IMG/VR virus record: IMGVR_UViG_3300044631_000748
Location: 1 to 34,403 of that record
From: a virus
Length of the DNA: 34,403 nucleotides
Direction: 5' to 3' (one strand)
Shown here: positions 20,937 to 29,835 of the stretch, in pieces
Layout of the letters: every line of letters starts with the position of its first letter
Position numbering within the stretch: the first letter of the stretch is position 1
Notes under the pieces: generated by a model
Database searches by the model: none
What the model was told of the DNA's origin: nothing
What the model saw: only the letters and a program-made list of their open reading frames with translations
Position numbers and translations under genes: made by a program

Positions 20937-23018
20937 GTGGCAACTGGCGCAATTATTGCTCGGATTATCACCCAATATTCCGCTAAAGGTTCAAAGCAGG
21001 CTCAAAAAGATATTAGCAAACTTGGCAAAGATTTTGATAAATTTTCTAAAAGAAGCATAATTGCTTTTGCAGCCGCAGCCGCAGCCGTACAAACATTCGT
21101 TGTTAAGGTCGGAACTGATGCAGTTCGTGCCGCTATGGAGGATCAAAAGAGCCAGGCGTTACTTGCTTCAACTTTAAGAAATACTACTAATGCAACTGAT
21201 GCAACAATTGCCAGTACTGAGGAGTACATAACCTTATTACAAAAAGAAGTTGCTGTTGCTGATGATGAACTTCGCCCAGCCCTAGCCACTCTTGCTCGTG
21301 CAACTGGTGATGTTGCCTCTGCTCAAAATTTACTTGGTACTGCCTTAAATATTAGTGCTGGAACAGGCAAAGATTTACAAACTGTTTCTTTAGCGTTAAG
21401 TAAGGCCGTAAATGGCAATCTTGGTGCGCTAACTCGCCTTGGTATTCCACTTGATGCCAATACTATTAAATCAAAAGATTTTAATAAGGCTCTTGATGTT
21501 TTAAATGATACCTTTAAAGATCAGGCTAATGTTCGTGCTAAAACTTTAGAAGGTAGATTAAAGGGTTTAAATATTGCTTATGGCGAAATCCTTGAAACTC
21601 TAGGTTATGCACTCCTTCCTGTAATCGAGCAATTTGCTAGTGTAATCTCAACTCAGGTTTTACCTCAATTAGAGGCTTGGATTAATGCAAATAAAGATGA
21701 ATTGGCTGCTGGCTTATCAACCATCCTTGGGCAAATTCCTACTCTAATTCAAAATGTAACCGACTTTTTTGGTGTTATTAGCCGCAATCTTGGAACTTTA
21801 AAAGTTCTTTCAACATTACTATTTGCCACTTTTGCTGCAACTAAGGTTTATGCTGGAGTTGCCGCATTAATTGCAATAATTGATTTGTTAAGAATCGCTT
21901 TTGTTAAACAAACAGCATCAGCCACTAGCGCAGGAATCGCCACCGCTTTTGCAACAGGTGGTGTTTCAGCATTAGCAGCATCAGCAGCAATAGCAGTATT
22001 CGCTGGTTCAGCGGTGCTTGCCTATAAGGCTTTAAATAAAACTAATGATGCAATTGATGATCAAACTAAAGGAATAAAAAAATTAACTCCTGGTTGGGGA
22101 AATGTCTATGGCCCACCTGGGGTTAAGGCTGCTAATGCAGTTGTTACCGCTACTGGTAAGATAGTTGGCAATACTGTAAAACTAACTGCTGAGCAAAAGA
22201 AACAACTTGCAACTCAAGAAGCCTTAAATAAATTAAAGGCAATGGGTGTTACACCTACATCTGAAACTAATCCAATTCAACTTGAGGCAGTTAGATTAAA
22301 CCTTCTTAAAGAACAAAACCTTGCTCAGCAAAGAATGTACGATCAGTTGCTTGCTAACTATAATGCAAGTGAGCGTATGAATATTGCAGCGCAACGCTAC
22401 GCCGATATTTTAATGGTTATTGCTGATAGCAAAATCTCTGAGCAAGAGGTAAACCTTCTAGCCAATAAGTGGAACTTAACTAATTATGAAGTTCTAAAAT
22501 ATATTGCTTCAGTTACTGGCAATGTTAATCTTGGCTCAGGCTGGGATGCAGCAGGACTAGCCGCAGCCGAGGGTTGGAAAACAGCGCTTAAAGACTTAAA
22601 TGATTATCTTGCAGCGGTAGGTAAAGGTTCATTTGTAATACCACCAAGCGGCAATGTTCCTGTTGTTCCTCCTATTGTTGTTCCTCCTATTGATGTTCAA
22701 CCTATTGATCCAAAGGTTATTGATAGAATAACTAAAGATATTGTTAGGCCAGAGGTAATACCAAGCCCAATGACTACAATGCCTGGTTATCAAGAGTTTC
22801 GAGCAGGTGAGCGTGGTGATAAGCCTAAGCCATTATTAAGTTCTCAATTACCTGATTATCAATCTTATCGAGCAGGTGAGCGTGGCTCAATAAATGTAAC
22901 TGTAAATAATGCTGGCAATACTGTTGTTCAATCTGATTTGCAAGAATCAATCAGAAATGGATTGCTCGCTGGCCAAACTTCAGGCAGATCAATTAATGCC
23001 AGGAAGTTAGATTTGTAA
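20937..23018 (+). CDS. Tape measure protein
   Basis: 693 aa, GTG start. The N-terminal coiled coil (GSKQAQKDISKLGKDFDKF) is followed by Ala-rich hydrophobic stretches (residues ~40-55, ~285-310 and ~330-365), a segment LEGRLKGLNIAYGEILETLG typical of tape measures, and a C-terminal tail with a Pro-rich linker (VPVVPPIVVPPIDVQPID) and a duplicated YQ(E/S)xRAGERG motif. At the usual ~0.15 nm per residue this implies a tail near 100 nm, hence a siphovirus. Confidence 0.92.
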   Translation: MATGAIIARIITQYSAKGSKQAQKDISKLGKDFDKFSKRSIIAFAAAAAAVQTFVVKVGTDAVRAAMEDQKSQALLASTLRNTTNATDATIASTEEYITLLQKEVAVADDELRPALATLARATGDVASAQNLLGTALNISAGTGKDLQTVSLALSKAVNGNLGALTRLGIPLDANTIKSKDFNKALDVLNDTFKDQANVRAKTLEGRLKGLNIAYGEILETLGYALLPVIEQFASVISTQVLPQLEAWINANKDELAAGLSTILGQIPTLIQNVTDFFGVISRNLGTLKVLSTLLFATFAATKVYAGVAALIAIIDLLRIAFVKQTASATSAGIATAFATGGVSALAASAAIAVFAGSAVLAYKALNKTNDAIDDQTKGIKKLTPGWGNVYGPPGVKAANAVVTATGKIVGNTVKLTAEQKKQLATQEALNKLKAMGVTPTSETNPIQLEAVRLNLLKEQNLAQQRMYDQLLANYNASERMNIAAQRYADILMVIADSKISEQEVNLLANKWNLTNYEVLKYIASVTGNVNLGSGWDAAGLAAAEGWKTALKDLNDYLAAVGKGSFVIPPSGNVPVVPPIVVPPIDVQPIDPKVIDRITKDIVRPEVIPSPMTTMPGYQEFRAGERGDKPKPLLSSQLPDYQSYRAGERGSINVTVNNAGNTVVQSDLQESIRNGLLAGQTSGRSINARKLDL

Positions 23019-24283
23019 TGCCAGGTACACCTGTTGTTGGTGTTTCTATTGACTTTGCCAACGGCCCCGCCTTTGGTAACCCATTGCTACTTGATGATCC
23101 AACTACACCACTTGGCACTGGTATCTTGGCAGATGCCCCAGGCGATGTAGTAGATGTTTCAAATATTGCCTTGCAAATTAGCATTCGCCGAGGCAGAAAC
23201 CGAATCCTTAATAGATTTGAGGCTGGCATTGCATCGGTAGTTTTAGCCGATGATAACGGCGATTGGTCGCCTCAGAATGTTTCATCTCCCTACTTTGGCA
23301 AATTGTTACCACTGCGCAAGATTCGTATTTGGGCAGATTATGATGATGGCACTGGAGTTGATCGTTACTATCTTTACTCTGGCTACATTACAACCTATAA
23401 CAGCACCTATGGATTAGGCATTGAGGACACATCAAGAATCACCCTTCAATGCGTTGATGGGTTTAGATTATTAAATAACATTGGAATCAGTACAGTTCCA
23501 GGAGCAGGCTCGCCTCAATTAAGCGGAGCAAGAATTGAATCATTCTTAGATTTTGCTCTCTGGCCTACATCTCAGCGCAGTATTGATGCTGGTAACAGCA
23601 CCCTTCAGGCTGATCCAGGTACTGCTGATCGAGATTTACTGAATGCAATACAATTGGCAGAAACCTCAGAGTTCGGTGGATTCTTTATTGATGCCGAAGG
23701 TAATGCAACTTTTCTTTCAAGAGATACCATCAGTAAAAAAGCCGATGAAACCCCGATTGTTTTTGCAGATGATGGTACAGGTATTGGCTACCAACAAATT
23801 GAGTTTGCCAATGATGATACCTTGCTGGTTAATGATGTAACAGTAACCCGCCTAGGCGGAACACCTCAGAATGTATTTGATCAAAATTCGATAGATACCT
23901 TCTTTTTACATTCAGGCCAACGCCAAGGAATTCTAGTGCAAACCGATGCTGAGGCTTTAAATCAGGCTCAGACCTTATTAGAGGCTAGAAAGAACACTAC
24001 TGATCGCATAGATTCAATGACAATGACCCTTCTTGATCCTAATGAGCCAGCAGCAATATTGGCAGGCTTGGAACTTGAAATCTTTGATCTAGTCAATGTT
24101 ACAAAAACTGTTCCAGGTGGATCAACTATTACCAAGGAATTATTTGTGCAGGGCGTTCAACACGATATAACCAACACTATGTTCACCACAAAAATACTAA
24201 CAGCAGAACCTCTAATCCAAGCCTTCATTCTGGACAGCACCACCTTACAGGGCCGCTTGGGTTCTGGTATTCTGAGTTATTAA
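23018..24283 (+). CDS. Minor tail protein (distal tail/hub-like)
   Basis: 421 aa. Begins with VGVSIDFANGPAFGNPLLLDD, then ALQISIRRGRNRILNRFEAG, ADDNGDWSPQN and LYSGYITTY, a pattern common in actinophage minor tail proteins placed after the tape measure. The later half has beta-rich repeats (SEFGGFFIDAEGNATFLSRD). Probably part of the tail tip. TAATG overlap with the tape measure gene. Confidence 0.8.
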   Translation: MPGTPVVGVSIDFANGPAFGNPLLLDDPTTPLGTGILADAPGDVVDVSNIALQISIRRGRNRILNRFEAGIASVVLADDNGDWSPQNVSSPYFGKLLPLRKIRIWADYDDGTGVDRYYLYSGYITTYNSTYGLGIEDTSRITLQCVDGFRLLNNIGISTVPGAGSPQLSGARIESFLDFALWPTSQRSIDAGNSTLQADPGTADRDLLNAIQLAETSEFGGFFIDAEGNATFLSRDTISKKADETPIVFADDGTGIGYQQIEFANDDTLLVNDVTVTRLGGTPQNVFDQNSIDTFFLHSGQRQGILVQTDAEALNQAQTLLEARKNTTDRIDSMTMTLLDPNEPAAILAGLELEIFDLVNVTKTVPGGSTITKELFVQGVQHDITNTMFTTKILTAEPLIQAFILDSTTLQGRLGSGILSY

Positions 24284-24295
24284 TTAAGGAGCAAA

Positions 24296-25066
24296 ATGGC
24301 AAAACAAACCTTCACCACTGGGCAGGTTTTAACCGCAGCCCAGATGACTAGCCTGCAACAGACAGCAATGCTAGGCGGTGCAGCAAATGCAAAGGTTGCA
24401 TCTTATGTATTAGTTGCCGCTGATGCTGGCGATGCAATAACAATGAGCAACGCTAGCCCAACTACAATTACTGTTAATACAGGATTGTTTGCAGCGGGCG
24501 ATATTGTAACAATTATCAATCTTGGAGCAGGTGCTTGCACAATTACCGCAGGAACTGCAACAGTTGATACATCTGGTTCTTTAGTTTTAGCAACAAATCA
24601 AGGTGGAGTTTTAAGATTCACTAGCGCAAGCGCTGCCATCTTTTTCCAATTCGCAACACCTGCCTCTGGAGATATTGAAGGCGTAACTGCTGGAGCAGGT
24701 TTATCAGGTGGCGGAACATCTGGAACTGTTACTTTAAATATTAATACTCCTTATGTTACTAAAACTGATAATTATACAATTGCTAGCGGCGATGAGGGTA
24801 AATTATTCTCAATGAATAATGCGGCTGCTAAAACATTTTCAATCCCAACAGATGCAACATTTAACTTTGCAGTTGGAACAACTATTAACTTTGTATGGAT
24901 CACTGGCGCAGGCCAGCCATCTATTGCCGCAGTTACCCCTGGTACAACTACAATTATTTCAACAGGTGCTTCCTCAGTTGCGCCTAAACTTCGAGTAGCA
25001 AACTCAGCCGCAACTTGCCTAAAACTTGCCGCTAATTCCTGGTTAGTGGTAGGAGATATAGCCTAA
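24296..25066 (+). CDS. Tail fibre/tip protein
   Basis: 256 aa with AAGGAG at its start. The N terminus (FTTGQVLTAAQMTSLQQTAM) is the phage 'GxVLTAADMN' fibre signature. Two similar beta modules (YVLVAADAGDAITMSNASPT and YTIASGDEGKLFSMNNAAAK) flank an EGVTAGAGLSGGGTSGTVTL hinge common in phage fibres. Likely a trimeric fibre segment. Confidence 0.78.
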   Translation: MAKQTFTTGQVLTAAQMTSLQQTAMLGGAANAKVASYVLVAADAGDAITMSNASPTTITVNTGLFAAGDIVTIINLGAGACTITAGTATVDTSGSLVLATNQGGVLRFTSASAAIFFQFATPASGDIEGVTAGAGLSGGGTSGTVTLNINTPYVTKTDNYTIASGDEGKLFSMNNAAAKTFSIPTDATFNFAVGTTINFVWITGAGQPSIAAVTPGTTTIISTGASSVAPKLRVANSAATCLKLAANSWLVVGDIA

Positions 25067-25935
25067 TGAGTTTACTGGGGATTATTGCATCAAGTAAATT
25101 GGGTGCGCCGACAGTAACAGGTGGCACACTTTATACTTCAGGTGGTTACAATTACAGAGTATTTACCAGCAATGGAACTTTATCTGTAAATGGTGGAAGT
25201 ATTACCGCTGATGTTTTGGTAATTGCTGGTGGTGGTTCTGGTCATAACGATCAAGGTGGTGGCGGTGGTGCTGGTGGTTTACGAGCATTCACTTCACAAT
25301 CATTAACTCCGAGTAATTACACAGTAACTGTTGGCGCAGGTGGTCCAAGTGGAGTTTCTCCTACAAATGGAAATGATAGTCAATTTGGTAGTTTAACTAT
25401 TTCAACTGGTGGCGGAAAAGGCGGTGGATTCCCAACGCAAAGCGGTTCTGCTGGTGGTTCAGGCGGTGGCGCTGGCGGTGGTTCAGGTGGTTTTGGAACT
25501 GGTGGAGCGGCAAGTCCTAGTGGACAAGGTAATGCTGGTGGTACTTCTAGTGGTAATGCACCTGCTGGTGGTTCAGGCGGTGGTGGTGCTGATGCAGTAG
25601 GAAATGGTAATTCACAACAAACTGGTGGTTCAGGTGGAATAGGTTCATCTACTTATTCTTCTTGGGGATTAGCAACATCCACAGGTCAAAATGTAAGCGG
25701 TACAGTTTATTATGCTGGCGGTGGTGGTGGCGGTGGTGGTGCTACACCTAGTTCAGGTAATGGTGGTGGTGGTGGTTCAGGCGGTGGTGGTCGTGGTGGA
25801 GATCACAGCACCAACGCAAATATAACTAATGGATTAGCCAACACTGGTGGTGGTGGTGGCGGTGCAGCAGCAAGTGGTGGACTTTCGGGTGCAGCAGGTG
25901 GTTCAGGTATTGTCATTGTGAGGTATGCGGTATGA
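25066..25935 (+). CDS. Glycine-rich tail adhesin
   Basis: 289 aa. The N terminus (residues 1-55) attaches; from ~57 to 280 the sequence is largely Gly/Ser with loops of other residues (LRAFTSQSLTPSNYTVTVGA, TYSSWGLATSTGQ), closing with GSGIVIVRYAV, the usual end of glycine-rich phage tail domains. Polyglycine-II sandwich adhesins such as gp38 of T-even-like phages show the same composition and bind receptors through variable loops. It is a candidate receptor-binding protein. Confidence 0.78.
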   Translation: MSLLGIIASSKLGAPTVTGGTLYTSGGYNYRVFTSNGTLSVNGGSITADVLVIAGGGSGHNDQGGGGGAGGLRAFTSQSLTPSNYTVTVGAGGPSGVSPTNGNDSQFGSLTISTGGGKGGGFPTQSGSAGGSGGGAGGGSGGFGTGGAASPSGQGNAGGTSSGNAPAGGSGGGGADAVGNGNSQQTGGSGGIGSSTYSSWGLATSTGQNVSGTVYYAGGGGGGGGATPSSGNGGGGGSGGGGRGGDHSTNANITNGLANTGGGGGGAAASGGLSGAAGGSGIVIVRYAV

Positions 25936-26267
25936 GTAGTTGGGCAGAAATAAATTCAGATAATAAAGTTATTCGGGTTCTTGTTGGTGATAACAATGAC
26001 CTAGCAGGTGATGAAGGTTATCAATGGTTGATAGATAATCTTGGTGGCACTTGGATAAAAACAAGTTACAATTCTAATATCAGAGGCACATACGCTGGTA
26101 TCGGATATATATATAATCCTGATGAGGATATATTTGTAACTCCACAACCTTATCCATCTTGGACAAGATCAGGTTCTTTTTGGAATCCACCAACTCCTAG
26201 ACCTACCGAAGGTTTTTGGACTTGGGATGAAGTTAGCCTAAGTTGGGTTGAAAGCACAATCCTCTGA
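25932..26267 (+). CDS. Tail-associated protein of the aquatic-phage type
   Basis: 111 aa. WAEINSDNKVIRVLVGDNND, LGGTWIKTSYNSNIRG, YAGIGYIYNPDEDIFVTPQP, PSWT and FWTWDEVSLSWV match a small protein I know from many marine and freshwater phages, usually encoded next to tail fibres. Role unverified; often treated as a fibre accessory protein. ATGA overlap with the adhesin gene. Confidence 0.7.
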   Translation: MSSWAEINSDNKVIRVLVGDNNDLAGDEGYQWLIDNLGGTWIKTSYNSNIRGTYAGIGYIYNPDEDIFVTPQPYPSWTRSGSFWNPPTPRPTEGFWTWDEVSLSWVESTIL

Positions 26268-26280
26268 GATTGTTCTAAAT

Positions 26281-27069
26281 ATGGAACACATACCATTGGA
26301 GATCATCAAAGAAAAACTGCGGGATAGATATGAAACCCAAGGTTATTCAATGGCTATGTTCAATAATGATTTTAATTTATTATTACGCTTAAATGTTCAT
26401 CCCCAGGCGGCAACTACTGAGGATTTACAAAGGCTAATAATGAGCGTTAAGGCAGCCTCTACAAAAGGTACCTACGCCGCAAGAGTTCGCAGTATCTTTA
26501 AGGCCCTGCGCAAAATGGGTTTAATTACTAATCAGGCTGATCTTGATTTGCCAGCCGTTCGCAAGAAGCGTGGGTTACCTCACCCGCTAACGCCAGGCGA
26601 AGCCGAATTAATTATGACTAAGGCAGAACTGCCAATGCGAGATTGGTTCATAATCGGCTGCAAAGCAGGATTGCGGGCTATGGAGGTTGCCAACCTTCGT
26701 GGAGTAGATTTAGAAAAAGTAGATGATGGGCATATTCTCAGAGTTGCTGGCAAAGGTGGAACTGATTTATCTGTACCAGTAGCCGATATTGTTGCTCAAA
26801 CAATTTTAAAGCACGAAACACCAGGCAAAATTTGGTCAGTTACTCCTAACCGATTAACCAAATTATGTTCCTTGGAAATGAAGCGGCTTGGAATTCCAAA
26901 GAAAACCTTTCACGCCTGCCGCCATTATTTTGCAACCAATATGCTAGAGCGATCAAACGGCGATCTGCTAGCAGTAAGAGATTTGATGAGGCACTCATCA
27001 GTTGCAACCACTCAGGTTTATACGCAACTCGCCAGCGGTAGAACTCGATCATTAGTGAATCTGTTGTAA
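26281..27069 (+). CDS. int: Tyrosine recombinase / integrase
   Basis: 262 aa from the ATG at 26281; an in-frame TTG at 26248 would overlap the upstream gene and neither start has a good ribosome site. All catalytic residues are present: Arg132 (GLRAMEV), Lys158 (GKGGT), His211-x-x-Arg214 (HACRH), His238 (RHSSVATT) and Tyr247. The N-terminal SAM-like/core-binding domain is residues ~1-90. An integrase among tail and lysis genes is unusual; it may integrate the phage, resolve multimers, or invert tail genes. An 8-8-8 dyad follows 37 bases downstream. Confidence 0.92.
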   Translation: MEHIPLEIIKEKLRDRYETQGYSMAMFNNDFNLLLRLNVHPQAATTEDLQRLIMSVKAASTKGTYAARVRSIFKALRKMGLITNQADLDLPAVRKKRGLPHPLTPGEAELIMTKAELPMRDWFIIGCKAGLRAMEVANLRGVDLEKVDDGHILRVAGKGGTDLSVPVADIVAQTILKHETPGKIWSVTPNRLTKLCSLEMKRLGIPKKTFHACRHYFATNMLERSNGDLLAVRDLMRHSSVATTQVYTQLASGRTRSLVNLL

Positions 27070-27072
27070 GTT

Positions 27073-27153
27073 ATGCTGCTATTTGATTTTCCAGATGTAA
27101 CAAAAAGCATCGATGATGCCGTCGATGCTATTGAGGATTCGGGGCTTATCTAA
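27073..27153 (+). CDS. Possible 26-aa acidic peptide
   Basis: Short frame LLFDFPDVTKSIDDAVDAIE, without a clear ribosome site. It spans the dyad at 27106-27129, so either the peptide or the DNA site may be the real feature. Confidence 0.25.
   Translation: MLLFDFPDVTKSIDDAVDAIEDSGLI
27106..27129. other. 8-8-8 inverted repeat, candidate recombination core site (attP)
   Basis: AGCATCGA (27106-27113) and TCGATGCT (27122-27129) are perfect inverted half-sites around the 8-base spacer TGATGCCG, 36 bases after the recombinase stop. This geometry resembles tyrosine-recombinase core sites. No T-run follows, so it is not a convincing terminator. Confidence 0.4.
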
Positions 27154-27161
27154 GGAGAGTA

Positions 27162-27413
27162 ATGCCAATCAGTTCAGCCCAAGTAACAGTTACCACTAGC
27201 CCAACTTTATTAGTTGCAGGAGATGGTGTTGCTGAGGGAGTTTACCTTCACGCAAAGCATACGATGTATCTTGGTGGATCAAATGTAACTTCAAGCACTG
27301 GTTATCAAATGGATAATGGAGATAAAATAACCATTAACAACCACGAATCTCCTATTTATGCTATTTCAGGATCAGGTACTGGAACGATGCAAGTGTTAGT
27401 AGTTACCAAATGA
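27162..27413 (+). CDS. Small virion-type protein (83 aa)
   Basis: AAGGAGAG precedes the ATG. Beta-rich with VTVTTSPTLLVAGDGVAEGVYLHA and an SGTGTMQVLVV end, as in small phage decoration or tail proteins. Placed between recombinase and lysis genes. Function not established. Confidence 0.6.
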   Translation: MPISSAQVTVTTSPTLLVAGDGVAEGVYLHAKHTMYLGGSNVTSSTGYQMDNGDKITINNHESPIYAISGSGTGTMQVLVVTK

Positions 27414-27625
27414 CCGCTAACGAATGGGCTTCAATCGCTGTTGCGGTTGGAACCTTAACTGGATTTTTAGTTGCAGGTGTAAGATTTTTAGTTAAGAGTT
27501 ATCTTTCCGAACTTAAACCCAATGGTGGAAACTCGGTTCGGGATCGCATTGATAGTATAACCTGCCAAGTTGATCGGCTAGAAGCCAGGATAGATGAAAT
27601 TTACAGATTATTAGTTAAAAAATAA
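27410..27625 (+). CDS. Small membrane protein with coiled coil (possible holin/spanin-like)
   Basis: 71 aa, ATGA overlap. One transmembrane segment (residues ~6-29, WASIAVAVGTLTGFLVAGVR) followed by a charged C-terminal coiled coil (IDSITCQVDRLEARIDEIYRL). Similar small membrane proteins sit next to actinophage endolysins. Probably supports lysis. Confidence 0.65.
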   Translation: MTANEWASIAVAVGTLTGFLVAGVRFLVKSYLSELKPNGGNSVRDRIDSITCQVDRLEARIDEIYRLLVKK

Positions 27626-27635
27626 AAGGGGTGTT

Positions 27636-28094
27636 ATGAGTAAAGTAGTTGCGATAGCCAAAGCACAAATTGGCTATAAAGAAGTTTCTAATAATGAAAC
27701 AATCTTTGGTAAATGGTATGGCGCAAATAACCAACCTTGGTGCGCTACCTTTGTTTCCTGGTGTTTTAATGAGGCTGGTTTAATATCTAATATTGCAGCA
27801 CAAAGCAAGAAGGGGTTTGCCTCTTGCGATGCGGGCCTTAAATGGTTTGCTAAGAAAAACAAAGTAATTCCAATAGGTCAGGCTCAGGCTGGAGATATTG
27901 TATTTTTTCAATTTGATGATGATGCCCAACCTGATCATGTCGGAATCGTAAAGTGGAACAACACTGCGCTAAAATACCTGCAAGTTATCGAAGGTAATAC
28001 CTCAAGTGGTAATGTAGGAAGCCAATCAAATGGAGATGGTGTGTATCTTAGGAAACGCTCCTACTCCCTGATAATGGGCGTAGTTCGCCCTTAA
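27636..28094 (+). CDS. Endolysin, CHAP amidase/peptidase
   Basis: 152 aa. CHAP domain with the triad Cys36 (QPWCATFVSWC), His101 (DHVGIV) and Glu119/Asn121 (VIEGNTS). Cleaves peptide bonds in host peptidoglycan at lysis. Very short: a catalytic domain without a recognisable wall-binding domain. GGGG precedes the ATG. Flanked on both sides by small membrane proteins, a normal lysis cassette. Confidence 0.9.
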   Translation: MSKVVAIAKAQIGYKEVSNNETIFGKWYGANNQPWCATFVSWCFNEAGLISNIAAQSKKGFASCDAGLKWFAKKNKVIPIGQAQAGDIVFFQFDDDAQPDHVGIVKWNNTALKYLQVIEGNTSSGNVGSQSNGDGVYLRKRSYSLIMGVVRP

Positions 28095-28103
28095 AGGATG
28101 AAT

Positions 28104-28316
28104 ATGAATAAATTAGTTGCTAAATTAAAAGACCCTAAAACAATTGCTGCTTTTAAATCTTATGCAAGAGCAGTACTAGCATCAGCGGTAACAATGGGAA
28201 TTGCACTCGCTGCTGATCTTGCTCCTCAATATGCAATCTTGATCGGCGGAATTGCAGCCCCTCTTGCAAAGTGGGCAGATAAGACAGAGCAAGAATACGG
28301 CCTAGGTTCTAAGTAA
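28104..28316 (+). CDS. Holin candidate
   Basis: 70 aa from the ATG at 28104, with AAAGG 6 bases upstream; the ATG at 28098 is too close to that site. Two hydrophobic helices (AVLASAVTMGIALAADLA and YAILIGGIAAPLAKWA) separated by a short turn and a charged C terminus fit a small class-II-type holin. It follows the endolysin directly. Confidence 0.7.
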   Translation: MNKLVAKLKDPKTIAAFKSYARAVLASAVTMGIALAADLAPQYAILIGGIAAPLAKWADKTEQEYGLGSK

Positions 28317-28320
28317 ATAA

Positions 28321-28584
28321 ATGAATCGGGGGAAAATTTTAGATGAGGCTAAAGCGCTCACTTACGCCGACAGGCAAGATGATTATGGAACGCCTGCTAT
28401 TAACTTTAATCGTATCAGCAGGCTTCTATCTGCTTATCTGGATTGCGAGATAACACCAGAGCAAGGCGCTATGATTTGCGCACTGATCAAAGTAGCAAGA
28501 TCAATGGAAACCTATAAGGCAGATAATTACATTGATGGCGCTGCTTATTTTGCGATTGCGGGGGAGTTAGCAAATGGTGGATAG
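28321..28584 (+). CDS. DUF6378-like phage protein
   Basis: 87 aa. ILDEAKALTYADRQDDYGTP, NFNRISRLLSAYL, EITPEQGAMICALIKVAR and DNYIDGAAYFAIAGEL fit this small helical phage family. Members are often near nucleotide-related genes, but no activity is proven. GGGGGAG for the next gene lies in its last codons. Confidence 0.8.
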   Translation: MNRGKILDEAKALTYADRQDDYGTPAINFNRISRLLSAYLDCEITPEQGAMICALIKVARSMETYKADNYIDGAAYFAIAGELANGG

Positions 28585-29248
28585 TGATTTAATAGTTCTT
28601 ATTCCAACTAGGGGGCGGCCTGATAATGCCGTTGCTTTAGAACAGGCTTTTGTAGATACAAATACAAAGGCTGTAAGATTTTATATTGTAGATTTTAATG
28701 ATGAAACTCGAAGCCAGTACTCCTGGAAACTGCCAGTTGAATCTGTAATTATGATTCATAATGAAACTGGTGGGATGGCTTATCCACTAAATTACATCGC
28801 CCGCCAATTTATAGGCGAGTTTGATAACTTTGCATTTATGGGTGATGATCACCGCCCAAGAACTGCTAACTGGGATGAGAAGTTTGTTGAGGAACTTTAT
28901 ACAGGCTCAGATATTGTTTATGGCAACGATCTATTCCAAGGCTCAGCCCTACCAACTGCGGTTGCGATGTCAGGTGAGATTGTAGAAGCCTTGCGAGGAA
29001 TGGTTCCTGATACTCAGCGCCATTTATACTTAGATAACTTCTGGCTAAAACTTGGTCAGGATTTAGGCAAGATCAAATACCTACCTGATGTAATCATTGA
29101 GCATTGCCACGCCTTTAATGGTAAGGCACCGATGGATGAAAATTACGCCAGGGTAAACGCTCCTGAAGTTTATTCAGCCGATAAAGTTGCCTATGATAAT
29201 TACATTACCAGCGATCAATACCAAACGCTATTGGGTAAATTAAAATGA
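28574..29248 (+). CDS. Glycosyltransferase-like protein (GT2/GT-A type)
   Basis: 224 aa. VLIPTRGRPDNAVALEQAF is the nucleotide-sugar-binding start of family-2-like enzymes; FAFMGDDHRPR provides a DxD-like GDD; YGNDLFQG and HLYLDNFWLKLG complete the fold pattern. First of three coupled sugar genes. Substrate unknown; could modify virion glycans or host surface. Confidence 0.75.
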   Translation: MVDSDLIVLIPTRGRPDNAVALEQAFVDTNTKAVRFYIVDFNDETRSQYSWKLPVESVIMIHNETGGMAYPLNYIARQFIGEFDNFAFMGDDHRPRTANWDEKFVEELYTGSDIVYGNDLFQGSALPTAVAMSGEIVEALRGMVPDTQRHLYLDNFWLKLGQDLGKIKYLPDVIIEHCHAFNGKAPMDENYARVNAPEVYSADKVAYDNYITSDQYQTLLGKLK

Positions 29249-29835
29249 AATTAAATGATTTGTTTGATGCAATTATTGTTGTGAATTTAGATAGACGACC
29301 TGACCGATTAGCGGCGATAACACATCAATTAGATTCTTTACAGGTAACTTGGAAAAGATGGCCAGCGATTGATGATCGTGGTACTGATATGACACCTATT
29401 TTTTGTAATGTGATGAATGGTGTAAATAGATTGTTATATGCACAATGGAAAGAATATAAACAAATATTATTGTTAGATGATGATTGTGAATTTGTAAATG
29501 ATTTTGAAACCAAATTAGATGAAGTTTGGCCACAAATCCCCGATGATTGGGATACGGTCAGTTTTGGCGATCATTTGATTTCAGCGACACCAATTACAGA
29601 TAAAATACAAAAAATAGATTCATCTTATGGTGGCCATGCAACCGCAATAAAAATGAGTTGCTTACCTGTATTATTGAATGGATTTAAAGGTAAGAATTTT
29701 GCTGATTTAGAATTAAATGCCATGAGCGGTAATTTAAATAGATATGTTATTGAACCTGGTTTAATAGGGCAGGGCCGTTATGAATCAGATTTAGTTGGCG
29801 GTATTAGACCTAATATTTACAATTTGTGGCAATAA
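29245..29835 (+). CDS. Glycosyltransferase family 25-like protein
   Basis: 196 aa. IIVVNLDRRPDRLAAI is the classic GT25 start, and LLLDDDCEF supplies the acidic metal motif. The coding sequence is notably richer in A/T third positions than its neighbours (runs of TTATTGTTAGATGATGATTG type), which hints at separate acquisition. Overlaps both neighbours. Confidence 0.75.
   Translation: MKLNDLFDAIIVVNLDRRPDRLAAITHQLDSLQVTWKRWPAIDDRGTDMTPIFCNVMNGVNRLLYAQWKEYKQILLLDDDCEFVNDFETKLDEVWPQIPDDWDTVSFGDHLISATPITDKIQKIDSSYGGHATAIKMSCLPVLLNGFKGKNFADLELNAMSGNLNRYVIEPGLIGQGRYESDLVGGIRPNIYNLWQ

Noticed and set aside
25409-25600. Frame-shifted Val/Leu-rich protein inside the glycine-rich gene
   Set aside because: GGT/GGC repeats read in another frame give Val/Leu/Ala runs; no start signal.
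26256-26273. ACAATC/GATTGT small dyad before the recombinase as an att or operator site
   Set aside because: Only 6-bp arms overlapping a stop codon; weaker than the dyad downstream of the gene.
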